A stretch of DNA of 42,421 nucleotides from an uncultured bacterium (GTDB taxonomy: Bacteria > Myxococcota_A > UBA796 > CAJQPC01): positions 1 to 42,421 of the forward strand of contig CAJQPC010000280.1 in assembly GCA_905480105.1 (NCBI GenBank), in the 5' to 3' direction. Shown here piece by piece: positions 33,552 to 42,421 of this stretch (positions are counted from its first letter, which is position 1; the number at the start of each line of letters is the position of its first letter). Both the position numbers and the translations under genes were made by a program. The notes beneath the pieces were generated by a model that was not told the DNA's origin, ran no database searches, and saw only the letters and a program-made list of their open reading frames with translations.

Positions 33552-34330
33552 GCGTACACCTGCGATCCTTGCGCATCCTGGCCGGTAAGCGCGCCTTGGT
33601 CAGCCAAGTCTCTCTGCACATCCTACCGGGTCAAATCACCGTACTGGTGGGAGCCAGCGGATCTGGAAAGACCCTAACGGCACGCTCCTTGTTGGGACTG
33701 GTTCACGGCATAGAGCCAGGCATCGTCGCAGCAGACCTGGAGATCCAGGACGGGGAGGTCATCCATCGGCCCTACGCTGCCGTGGACAGGGAGCGCGCCT
33801 TTGTTCCGGTACGAGGGCCCTTGATCGCTTGGCTGCCACAAAATCCCCGCGCGGCGCTGGACCCCCTGCAGGCCGTGGGAGCTCAGATTCGGGACTGCCT
33901 AAAGCTCAGCGGCCAGAACACCGGGCTGGATGTGGCGCCGGAGCCCTGGTTAGAACGGGTCAGCTTGGCCAAGTCTGTGGGCAGACTGTACCCACACCAA
34001 CTCTCTGGAGGAATGGCCCAGCGCGTCGGGATCGCCCTGGCACTGGCGAGAGGCTCTCGCTTTCTCATCGTAGACGAGCCCACCACGGGACTGGATCCCA
34101 GCCTGCGCGCCGGCATCCTTGAAGAACTCAAGCGGGCGAGGGACTCGGGGGTTGGGCTGCTCTTGATCACCCACGACCTGCGCCTGGTTCGGCAACTGGG
34201 AGACCACTTGCTCGTCATGGACCGGGGCTGCATCGTCGAGGACAGGCCGGCGCAGGACCTCTCCGCTATGCAGTCCGCTCAGGCGCAGGCCCTCTGGCAG
34301 GCGACATTACGCCTGGAGGCCCGTCAATGA
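33548..34330 (+). CDS. Peptide-type ABC transporter ATPase (DppD-like)
   Basis: 260 residues from the ATG at 33548, which overlaps the permease stop (ATGA). The frame is open further upstream but that part lies inside the permease gene. Walker A is GASGSGKT (about 36-43), the signature LSGGMAQRVGIALALARG is near 154-171, and Walker B LIVDEPTTGLDP is near 175-186. It is shorter than DppD (about 330) and lacks the usual C-terminal cysteine-containing oligopeptide-transporter extension. It probably forms a heterodimer with the next ATPase. Confidence 0.92.
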   Translation: MSVHLRSLRILAGKRALVSQVSLHILPGQITVLVGASGSGKTLTARSLLGLVHGIEPGIVAADLEIQDGEVIHRPYAAVDRERAFVPVRGPLIAWLPQNPRAALDPLQAVGAQIRDCLKLSGQNTGLDVAPEPWLERVSLAKSVGRLYPHQLSGGMAQRVGIALALARGSRFLIVDEPTTGLDPSLRAGILEELKRARDSGVGLLLITHDLRLVRQLGDHLLVMDRGCIVEDRPAQDLSAMQSAQAQALWQATLRLEARQ

Positions 34331-35097
34331 CCGCATTGGAACTCCACAACCTGCGGGTTCAATACGGCGGCGGATGGCTACAAGGCCCCAAGCATCCCGC
34401 CGTCCGCGGCGTGAGCTTGACCCTGAACTTCGGCGAGGTTGTTGGATTGATAGGGGAGAGCGGATCGGGAAAGACCTCTCTCGTCCAGGCGGCCTTGGGG
34501 CTGTTGCCTAGCCGCGGCACTGTGCGCCTGTTGGGCCAAGACCTGAGCATGCAGAGTCGCGCACAGATGCGCGAGCTTCGCTCCAAGGCGCAGATGATCT
34601 TCCAAGACCCGGCAAGCATGCTGAACCCAGGTTGGAGCATCCGAGAGCACCTCCATGAGAGCGCAGCCTTGCACCAAGCGGGACGCGATGCTGCTCACAT
34701 CGTCGGAAAGGTGGCACGCCAGGTGGGCTTGGAGCTCCGACTGGACGCCCTACCCGGGCAGCTCTCTGGAGGGGAACAGCGCCGTGCTGGCGTGGCCCGC
34801 GTGCTGCTGGCGGACCCAAAGCTCATCATCGCCGACGAACCCACAGCCGGCTTGGACGCAGCCTTACGGGCCGATCTCATTGACTTGATCTTGGCGGACC
34901 AGAGTCCAGATCGCGCATTGCTTATCGTCAGCCACGACCTGGCTCTGGTGCGCTACGCGTGCCAAAAAATATGGGTGATGCTGGAGGGTGAAATCGTAGA
35001 GTCTGTGGCCGTGAACAACCTGGGTCGCATAGACCACCATCCCTACACCGCCCGCCTGCTCGACTGCGCGGGCCTATCCCTTCGGGAAGCTCCATGA
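34327..35097 (+). CDS. Peptide-type ABC transporter ATPase (DppF-like)
   Basis: 256 residues, the second ATPase of the importer, overlapping its partner by four bases. Walker A is GESGSGKT, the Q-loop is in AQMIFQDPASMLNPGW (the FQDP-xxSLNP pattern typical of DppF/OppF), the signature is LSGGEQRRAGVARVLLADP and Walker B LIIADEPTAGLDA. Like its partner it lacks the long C-terminal extension of E. coli DppF. Its stop overlaps the start of the TPR/barrel gene, so that protein is made in step with the transporter. Confidence 0.92.
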   Translation: MTALELHNLRVQYGGGWLQGPKHPAVRGVSLTLNFGEVVGLIGESGSGKTSLVQAALGLLPSRGTVRLLGQDLSMQSRAQMRELRSKAQMIFQDPASMLNPGWSIREHLHESAALHQAGRDAAHIVGKVARQVGLELRLDALPGQLSGGEQRRAGVARVLLADPKLIIADEPTAGLDAALRADLIDLILADQSPDRALLIVSHDLALVRYACQKIWVMLEGEIVESVAVNNLGRIDHHPYTARLLDCAGLSLREAP

Positions 35098-36275
35098 GTT
35101 GGATCGCACTGCCCGCTCTTGTTGCTGCCAAGGACGAGGCCCAGACACACTTGGCCCAAGCACGCCTATACATGCGCAAACAGTGGTTTGACGAGGCCGC
35201 CGCCGAGTTGGAGCAGGCTACGCAGACTCCAGCAGGTGCAACAAACGCCGAGGTCTGGTGGCTGCTCGCTCAGGTGCGCTACGAGCTACTGGACGCCAAG
35301 GGGGCCATGGACGCTGCGCGCACAGCCGCTGGGGTGGCCTCGGATCCGGGAGAGGCTTCACAGGCTCAAGCCTATGCAGACTGGATCGAGACCAGCTTTG
35401 GGCTAGTCGCGATCGCCGCGCCACAGCCCGGCGTGCAGAGCCGGCTGCAGCTGGACCGAGAGAGCCTTCTCTTGGACCCGGAGCTCAAGCGCTTTGTAGA
35501 CCGTGTGGCGCTGGAGTGGACCCATCCCCAGCCCTTGCCCATGCAGATCATGCTGCCCAGCGGCGATTACAAGATCCAAGGAACGCCGGTACGAGCCGAG
35601 CCCGGCGAGACCACCGAGCTTGTTCTGCCGATGGGCTCTCTTGGCCAAGCCGGCTTTGCCGCGCTTCAGGTCACCCGCTTGGAGGTTTCCAGCGGTGTTG
35701 GAATGCTGTTGGGCGAGCGCGTGGATCACATGCGTCCCAGCTGGGAGTTGGAGCTGGGGGTGACCCAGCCGCTTGGCGCTTGGCTGGTCGGCCTGGTCGT
35801 GGACTACAGCCTCCGTTCCTACCAAGTACAAGATCGTGGCACGACAAGACAGCCCCAGGCACTGACATTGGGGACCCGGGTAGGCCGAGAGCTGATGTTG
35901 GGAGGCCCCCTGGCGCTTCGCCCAGCCATTGGCTACCGCTGGGGCTTGGTCCCCGGAATTCCGATGGCTTGCTCCGGACTGAATCTGGTCTGCACGGCGC
36001 CCGACCTGACACCAGACCCAGAGATCCTGATCTACGCCATTGGCAGCGCACACTTCGTGACCGCCGAGCTCAATGTGGACTGGAGACGGGCTGGACGGAC
36101 CAATGCCACCGGCGTGGGGGTTCGCATCGCAGTGGACCAGCTCTTCGGACAGGTCCCGGACCAGGGAAAAGCCCTGGTGGTCGATTCGGATCACAGCTTA
36201 AACTACAGCAGTGAATCGGGCGCATGGCGGGCCACCAGCCTTCGCATGATGGCCAACTTCTCTCATGCCTTCTAA
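35094..36275 (+). CDS. TPR protein with outer-membrane barrel-like C-terminus
   Basis: 393 residues from the ATG at 35094, overlapping the ATPase stop. A very short uncharged leader (MSWIALPALVAA) precedes a TPR-like region (about 15-100: AQARLYMRKQWFDEAAAELE). A central beta domain (about 130-200, with MLPSGDYKIQGTPVRAEPGE) resembles PEGA-like segments. From about 215 the sequence shows alternating strands (LELGVTQPLGAWLVGLVVDY; LALRPAIGYRWGLVPG) and ends MMANFSHAF. A C-terminal Phe is the usual outer-membrane barrel sorting signal. It could link the inner-membrane transporter to the outer membrane. Confidence 0.7.
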   Translation: MSWIALPALVAAKDEAQTHLAQARLYMRKQWFDEAAAELEQATQTPAGATNAEVWWLLAQVRYELLDAKGAMDAARTAAGVASDPGEASQAQAYADWIETSFGLVAIAAPQPGVQSRLQLDRESLLLDPELKRFVDRVALEWTHPQPLPMQIMLPSGDYKIQGTPVRAEPGETTELVLPMGSLGQAGFAALQVTRLEVSSGVGMLLGERVDHMRPSWELELGVTQPLGAWLVGLVVDYSLRSYQVQDRGTTRQPQALTLGTRVGRELMLGGPLALRPAIGYRWGLVPGIPMACSGLNLVCTAPDLTPDPEILIYAIGSAHFVTAELNVDWRRAGRTNATGVGVRIAVDQLFGQVPDQGKALVVDSDHSLNYSSESGAWRATSLRMMANFSHAF

Positions 36276-36284
36276 GGTCGGAAC

Positions 36285-37385
36285 ATGACCCTGCTCCTCT
36301 CCATGCTCTTGGCCCAAGGCGCATCCAGTGCCCCTCCGACTGCCGGACGCGGCGCACAGGCCGTCACCCCCGCTGTTTCAGCCAACGCCCAGAGCCCACG
36401 GTGGTCACCCGACGGTGCTTCCTTGGCCTACGAACTGAACTTCCACGAAAAAAAGCAGGTACAAACCTGGGTCTACCGCCCGGGCCAAGAACCCACCCAA
36501 GTACAGCCCCGGTCCAGCAGCGGCAGCAGCATGACTGCGGGATTCCAGACTGCGGGCACAGAACAAGTCGTTCACGAACTGGACTGGTCTCCGGCTGATT
36601 TAGGGGCCGTGGTGTATGCGGCCAGCGGAGCCGAGCGGGACTACGAACTCTACCTGGCCCAAGCCGACACACTGCTCGGGGGCAGCCCCATCGCACCGAG
36701 CCCAGGAGCCGACGGCGGAGCCCGCTTCTCTCCCGACGGCAGATGGATCGCCTTCTCCAGCGCACGGAGCGGCCAGGGAGACATCTACCTGCTCAGCGTG
36801 GCCAACTTAGAACAGCCCCCCAAGCGCATCTCCACAGACAGCCAGGCCAGCGAGCTCTACTTGGGCTGGTCCGGCGACGGCAAGCGCCTGGCATGGGTAG
36901 GCCACAGCCCCAAGGGAGACAGCATCTACGTGGTCGACGACCTGCTGCGCCCCAAGCCCCGTGTGCTGGTGCAGTTAGGCCAGACCCAGACCCGGCCCTC
37001 CTTCTCCCCGGATGGCCAGTCGGTGGCCTTTTACAGCAACCATCAGGAGCAGGAGCGATTCGACCTGTTGGTTCTGGGGCCCAGCGGGCCGCCCAAGGTC
37101 CTGGCTGAAGATGTGGTGCTCAACCACGACGGCCCGAGCTGGTCTCCCGACGGCCAACACATCGTGTTTGTCTCCAACAACGATGCAGCTTTCGACCCAG
37201 TCCTAGCGGTTTCTCCCCTGGGAGGCGTGCCCGTCTTGGTGGACACGCGCACGGTGGGCAACGGCGATCTGGATCTCACCCAAGGCACCGATGGTCAGCT
37301 CTACATCGCCCTATCGGCCCAGGGAAGACTCAAGGACCCGGTGCGAGATTACAAGCGCCTATACGTCATGGCCCTTGACCTCTGA
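36285..37385 (+). CDS. TolB-like periplasmic beta-propeller protein (PD40 repeats)
   Basis: 366 residues with an uncharged signal (MTLLLSMLLAQGASSA). It has at least five PD40/WD40-like blades with the SPDG core: SPRWSPDGASLAYE, GARFSPDGRWIAFSSARSGQ, LGWSGDGKRLAWVG, RPSFSPDGQSVAFYSN and GPSWSPDGQHIVFVSN. This pattern is shared with the propeller half of TolB and with related periplasmic scaffolds. The TolB N-terminal domain is missing, so it is not TolB itself. It is the last gene of the ten-gene operon, nine bases after the barrel protein. Confidence 0.82.
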   Translation: MTLLLSMLLAQGASSAPPTAGRGAQAVTPAVSANAQSPRWSPDGASLAYELNFHEKKQVQTWVYRPGQEPTQVQPRSSSGSSMTAGFQTAGTEQVVHELDWSPADLGAVVYAASGAERDYELYLAQADTLLGGSPIAPSPGADGGARFSPDGRWIAFSSARSGQGDIYLLSVANLEQPPKRISTDSQASELYLGWSGDGKRLAWVGHSPKGDSIYVVDDLLRPKPRVLVQLGQTQTRPSFSPDGQSVAFYSNHQEQERFDLLVLGPSGPPKVLAEDVVLNHDGPSWSPDGQHIVFVSNNDAAFDPVLAVSPLGGVPVLVDTRTVGNGDLDLTQGTDGQLYIALSAQGRLKDPVRDYKRLYVMALDL

Positions 37386-37449
37386 CAAGCCTGCACGCCA
37401 TAGCCAGCCACACCAAGGAAGTTTAAGACCAATCGATGCCTCTATGGCT

Positions 37450-37461
37450 GGCGGATCCGCC
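37450..37461. promoter_or_regulatory. 12-base perfect palindrome upstream of the haem lipoprotein gene
   Basis: GGCGGATCCGCC is self-complementary and sits about 46 bases before the ATG at 37507, inside the 121-base gap 37386-37506. The same gap has a seven-base inverted pair GCCAGCC/GGCTGGC that overlaps it. It could be an operator or chance in GC-rich DNA. No strong promoter is evident; TATCTT near 37472 is a weak -10 candidate. Confidence 0.3.
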
Positions 37462-37506
37462 GACCTGCGCGCTATCTTGCCCGCGACCAGCAATTGGAGC
37501 CCCATC

Positions 37507-39294
37507 ATGCGCCTTCGCAACTTCTTCGCACTGTCCCTCATCGGCAGCCTCGCCCTGACCGCCTGCAGCAAGGACGACCCAGCCACCGACGACAGCAACA
37601 CCGGGGACGACACGGCTGTGGACGACACCGGAGAGGCCCTGAAAGACGCCGACAACGACGGCTACCTTAGCGACGTCGACTGCAACGACCTGGACGCATT
37701 TGTGAACCCAGGGGCGGATGAGATCATCGCCGACGGTACGGACTCGGACTGCGACGGTCTGGAGCTCTGCTACGAAGATGCAGACGGCGACGGCTTCGGC
37801 GGCGAGGGCACCGTCACTTCGGACAGCATGGACTGCAGCGCCGCAGGCGTCTCGGCCACCGCCGACGACTGTGAGGACAGCGACGTGGCCTACAACCCCA
37901 ACGCCACCGAAGACGACTGCACGGACCCCAACGACTACAACTGTGACGGCTCCACTGGCTACGAAGACGGAGACAAAGACGGGTGGGCTGCGTGCGAGGA
38001 GTGCAATGACTCCGACGCCGCAATCAACCCAGACGCTGTAGAGCTGACCGCCGACAACGTGGACCAGAACTGCGATGGCGCCGAGGTCTGCTATGTGGAC
38101 GCTGACAGCGACGGCTACCGCAACATAGACACCAGCCTGACCGTCGAGAGCGTCGATTTGGATTGTGACGACTTGGGCGAGGGCAGCAGCACCGAGACCA
38201 GCGATGACTGCGACGATGACACCCCCACCACCAACCCAGGCGCCTCCGAGGTCTGGTACGACGGCGTAGATGCAGACTGCGGTGGGGACAACGACTTCGA
38301 CGCCGATGGCGATGGCTTTGAGAGCGACGCCTACAGCGGCGACGACTGCGACGACACCAGCGCAAGCATCAACTCCTCAGCCACCGACACCGCTCAGAAC
38401 GGGATCGACGAGGACTGCGACGGTTCGGATGCACCCTACACAGTGACGGATCTGAGTACTGGCGATCTGATCGTTACCGAGATCATGTACGACCCCTCGG
38501 CCGTCACCGATGCCAATGGTGAGTGGTTCGAACTCAAGAACGTCTCCGGTGGGCAGGTCGACCTAGACGGACTCTACGTCTATGACGATGGCGGCAGCGC
38601 CTTTACCGTCAGCGGAGAGCTCATCGTTGAAGACGAGGGCTATGTGGTCTTTGGGATCAACGACGACTCCACAGCCAACGGCGGCATTACCGTTGACTAC
38701 CAGTACAGCAGCTGGTCATTGGCCAACACCGAGGACGAGGTCAACCTCGCTGAGAGCAGCTCCAAGAGCACCGTCTTTGACAGCGTCGCCTACGACGAGG
38801 CCGACGACTTCTGGTCCGCGGCCATGGTCGATGGTTCGGCCAGAGGCGAGACCTTGAACCTAGACTCCGATCACGTCGACGCCGATGAGAACGACTTTGC
38901 TGGTCACTGGTGCATCTCAAGCACAGCCACCTCTGGCGGCGACTATGGCACCCCAGGCACCACCAACGAAAGCTGTGGCTACACCTACACCTTCGACTCC
39001 GACATCAGCTCCATCTTGAGCGGCTCCTGTGCCACTTGCCACACCACCAGTAGCTCGGGCAGCCTGACGGCTATCGAAACGTGGTCCAGCACTGTCGCCG
39101 TCGCCAGCACGCAGAGCACGAGCTACTACCTCTTCGAGCCCTTCAGCTCCGAAGACAGCTACATGATCCACAAGATCGATGGCACCCAGAGCAGCGTTGG
39201 CGGATCCGGCAACCAGATGCCCAAGACGGGCTCCATCAGCTCCGCGAACCAAACCATTCTGGAGACCTGGATCGACGAAGGCGCCCCCAAGTGA
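37507..39294 (+). CDS. Lipoprotein with MopE-like repeats, lamin-tail-like domain and c-type haem domain
   Basis: 595 residues from the ATG at 37507, which has GGAG nearby; the frame is open upstream but codes nothing leader-like. The leader MRLRNFFALSLIGSLALTAC is a normal lipoprotein signal with a charged n-region. Residues about 45-310 hold four or five MopE-type 'putative metal-binding' repeats: DxDxDG calcium-loop-like motifs (DADGDGF) and Cys pairs such as DCNDLDAFVNPGADE and DSDCDG. Residues about 318-490 fit a lamin-tail-like domain (DLIVTEIMYDPSA, GEWFELKN). Residues about 495-595 have a haem motif CATCH (508-512) and a later MPKTG (Met571), then ETWIDEGAPK, like single-haem PSCyt-type domains. 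It is predicted to be surface-exposed, metal-binding and redox-active. Confidence 0.83.
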   Translation: MRLRNFFALSLIGSLALTACSKDDPATDDSNTGDDTAVDDTGEALKDADNDGYLSDVDCNDLDAFVNPGADEIIADGTDSDCDGLELCYEDADGDGFGGEGTVTSDSMDCSAAGVSATADDCEDSDVAYNPNATEDDCTDPNDYNCDGSTGYEDGDKDGWAACEECNDSDAAINPDAVELTADNVDQNCDGAEVCYVDADSDGYRNIDTSLTVESVDLDCDDLGEGSSTETSDDCDDDTPTTNPGASEVWYDGVDADCGGDNDFDADGDGFESDAYSGDDCDDTSASINSSATDTAQNGIDEDCDGSDAPYTVTDLSTGDLIVTEIMYDPSAVTDANGEWFELKNVSGGQVDLDGLYVYDDGGSAFTVSGELIVEDEGYVVFGINDDSTANGGITVDYQYSSWSLANTEDEVNLAESSSKSTVFDSVAYDEADDFWSAAMVDGSARGETLNLDSDHVDADENDFAGHWCISSTATSGGDYGTPGTTNESCGYTYTFDSDISSILSGSCATCHTTSSSGSLTAIETWSSTVAVASTQSTSYYLFEPFSSEDSYMIHKIDGTQSSVGGSGNQMPKTGSISSANQTILETWIDEGAPK

Positions 39295-39350
39295 GTCCTT
39301 TGTCAGCCTGATGACCAAGCAGGAAGCGCCCCTGACGTAAACTCTGTGGC

Positions 39351-40625
39351 GTGTCCGACCCCGCCGCCACACAGCGTGCCCTCACAGACCTCATCCTCGA
39401 TCACGGGGACGAGGTCTGCTGGGATCAGCGCAAGGTGGCCCAACTCTTAGAAGGGCGCTTTCCGGGTAGGCCCCTTCACTGTGTGGCCGCACACGTGGCC
39501 GTTCGCGAGGGCGTCGCCGCCGACTTGGCCCAAGATCGCAGCCCCAAGGTGGCCCCAATGGTCTTCGACCGCTTGGTTCACCGCCTGGGCGAACAGGCAG
39601 GTCTGGAGTTCTCCCTCGCAATCTGGGCGACGCGAGCCTGGGCGGAAGCCTTGGGCCGTCAGCCGCCCTCCCAAACGTCGCGCACGAGGGTTCAAGCAAT
39701 TCAGCGAAGGATCTCGTCGAATATTGTGAATCAGCCCGGCCGTCGGCACCACACCCTGAAAGGGCACCGGAAGGCCCTGACCGGTGCACGTTTCTCCCCC
39801 TCCGGCGCCCACCTGGCCACCTGCAGCTTGGACCGCAGCGTGCGCATCTGGAATTCCAAGACAGGCGTTTGGGTAGACAGCCTGCTGGGTGGACACCGCG
39901 ACTGGGTACGTGGGGTGGCGTGGTCGCCGGACGGCAAGTCGCTGGCCAGCGTGGGAGACGATGGCGCCATACGCTTGTGGAATCCGGAAACCGGCAAGCG
40001 CATGCACCGCTTGGCAGGTCACACCCAAGCAGCCCTTTGCGTAGACTTCTCGGCCGACGGACAGCTTGTGGCCAGCGGCGGTGCCGATGGGCGGGTGTGC
40101 CTCTGGCGGGTAGAAGACTTGGAGCTCAGCCAAATGTTAGAGCTGGACCACCCGGTGCACAGCCTTAGCTTTGGCCCGGAGGAGCTCGCTATCGGCAGCC
40201 AGGGCCAAGTCCGCACGCTGGTTCCGGACACCCTTGCGGAACGCCAGCGCGTCCAGACCAAGGGCCCCGCAGTGGTGTCGATGGGCCCAGGCGGCCGATT
40301 GATCATCGGAGATGACCGCGGTGTGACCGCTTTGGACACCCGTACCGGCCAGGAGCGCATCCGCTACCAAGGCCACTCAGGCGCAGTACGCGCTGTGGTC
40401 CTACACCCCAACGCACGCTGCCTGGCCACAGGTGGCGTAGACAAGACGGTACGCATCTGGGCACTGGATCAGCCCACAGAGCTCTGGCGCTTCGAGCCTG
40501 GACGCCGCGTCACGGACCTGGACCTGCACCCCATGGGTCACTTGGCGATGAGCTTCGGAAATGGCCAGTGCGCGGTACGCGAGATGCAGTTCGTGGCCCA
40601 CCAGCCCCCGACAGCCCCACAGTGA
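39351..40625 (+). CDS. WD40 protein with N-terminal helical adaptor-like domain
   Basis: 424 residues from a GTG at 39351, without signal peptide, so cytoplasmic. Residues about 8-105 form an all-helical domain (ALTDLILDHGDEVCWDQRKV; FSLAIWATRAWAEALG) that aligns with the next gene's product. Residues about 130-415 are a seven-bladed-type WD40 propeller, clear in blades such as HRKALTGARFSPSGAHLATC, HRDWVRGVAWSPDGKSLASV, DGAIRLWNPETGK and HSGAVRAVVLHPNARCLATG. WD40 propellers bind protein partners and are common in bacterial signalling and defence. Its stop overlaps the next start by four bases. Confidence 0.85.
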   Translation: MSDPAATQRALTDLILDHGDEVCWDQRKVAQLLEGRFPGRPLHCVAAHVAVREGVAADLAQDRSPKVAPMVFDRLVHRLGEQAGLEFSLAIWATRAWAEALGRQPPSQTSRTRVQAIQRRISSNIVNQPGRRHHTLKGHRKALTGARFSPSGAHLATCSLDRSVRIWNSKTGVWVDSLLGGHRDWVRGVAWSPDGKSLASVGDDGAIRLWNPETGKRMHRLAGHTQAALCVDFSADGQLVASGGADGRVCLWRVEDLELSQMLELDHPVHSLSFGPEELAIGSQGQVRTLVPDTLAERQRVQTKGPAVVSMGPGGRLIIGDDRGVTALDTRTGQERIRYQGHSGAVRAVVLHPNARCLATGGVDKTVRIWALDQPTELWRFEPGRRVTDLDLHPMGHLAMSFGNGQCAVREMQFVAHQPPTAPQ

Positions 40626-41031
40626 ATAGCGAGCTTCGAGGAGTACTGCTCAAGATCCTGGCCTATGCCGGAGTAGAGGTCTACGCGGACCCCCGCCGCT
40701 TAGAAGCCCTGCTCCGAGATCTGGCACCGGAACACCTGCGCGAGGTGGCCGTCCTGGTCGAAGCAGCTGAGCGCGGCTGCGTCCACACGCTGGCCAAGTC
40801 ACACCACGATGGCCGAGCCCTCAACCAACTCGCCCGTGACCTAAGCAAGCAGTCCGGTGTGGCCATGCGTTGGGCCATTTGGGCCCTGGAATGCTGGCAG
40901 TCAGTTCTGGAGCCCAAAACCGGCCTCACTCCACTGACTGCGCCCCCTACTACCCAAATTACAGATCGCCCCGGGACCCTTCTCCAAGTCCTCACGGCCC
41001 CCTCCACCCAAGCAAGCGAGGGCCAGCGCCC

Positions 41032-41035
<4 letters not shown>
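40622..41035 (+). CDS. Small stand-alone helical adaptor-like protein
   Basis: 137 residues from a GTG at 40622 overlapping the WD40 stop (GTGA). Residues about 4-96 are a helical domain with the pattern YADPRRLEALLRDLAPEHL, REVAVLVEAAERG and AMRWAIWALECWQSVLE. This closely parallels the N-terminal domain of the upstream WD40 protein, and a similar pattern (DPRRxxALLRDL...WAV-SWA) recurs, as I recall, in bacterial proteins with kinase, WD40 or TIR-like partners. The tail is disordered. It may join the WD40 protein to the membrane protein encoded next, which starts inside its stop codon. An upstream start at 40568 would overlap the WD40 gene and is unlikely. Confidence 0.75.

Positions 41036-42421
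<1,386 letters not shown>

Noticed and set aside
36285..37385. Identification of the propeller protein as TolB
   Set aside because: The N-terminal TolB domain and the tol-pal neighbours are absent; only the PD40 propeller is shared.
38024..38365. Minus-strand frame with very Arg-rich translation
   Set aside because: It is the complement of the Asp-rich MopE repeats and has no protein features.

Overview
The window is about 42 kb of GC-rich, very gene-dense DNA from a Gram-negative, diderm bacterium. An Mla-type lipid transporter, many lipoproteins, TPR/beta-barrel outer-membrane candidates, MopE-like metal-binding repeats, a transmembrane kinase-like protein and TolB-like propellers all point this way. 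The mix most resembles Myxococcota or neighbouring former deltaproteobacterial lineages (Polyangia- or Bradymonadales-like). That placement is an inference from gene content, not from a marker tree. I see no tRNA, rRNA, CRISPR array, insertion sequence or phage gene. No stretch longer than about 200 bases lacks a gene.

Region by region. (1) 1-3578: the start of a secreted SH3-like protein (minus strand), then a four-gene Mla/Mce phospholipid-transport operon with two different MlaE permeases. (2) 3684-7203 (minus): a DinG/XPD-type helicase fused to an N-terminal JAMM/RadC-like domain, a small unknown protein and a methyltransferase. (3) 7309-12782: housekeeping genes murG, moaD-moaE and trmB, an unknown lipoprotein, a small leaderless subtilisin-like protease behind its own promoter, and an MmgE/PrpD protein. 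(4) 12829-19563 (minus): an envelope block with a lipoprotein that looks like a bacterial BPI/TULIP lipid-binding protein, a beta-propeller lipoprotein, and a three-gene unit of a zinc-metalloprotease lipoprotein plus two small barrel-like proteins. (5) 19747-25747: glucokinase and a 4'-phosphopantetheinyl transferase, purH with a TPR protein, and two unknown genes.

(6) 25946-37385 is a ten-gene, tightly coupled operon. It holds a transmembrane pseudokinase, two lipoproteins, a complete peptide-type ABC importer (binding protein, two permeases, two ATPases), a TPR/outer-membrane-barrel protein and a TolB-like propeller protein. Together these span cytoplasm, inner membrane, periplasm and outer membrane, and I do not recognise the set as a described system. 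(7) 37507-39294 is a lipoprotein combining MopE-like repeats, a lamin-tail-like domain and a c-type haem domain. (8) 39351-42421 (running off the end) is a coupled trio: a WD40 protein with an N-terminal helical domain, a small stand-alone copy of that domain, and a membrane protein with a MotA/TolQ/ZorA-like layout and a long helical tail. This could be a new motor- or channel-containing defence or signalling module.

A window-wide oddity is that nearly all secretory and lipoprotein signal peptides are very short and lack the usual positive charge at the N-terminus. For several of them an in-frame stop just upstream rules out a longer leader.
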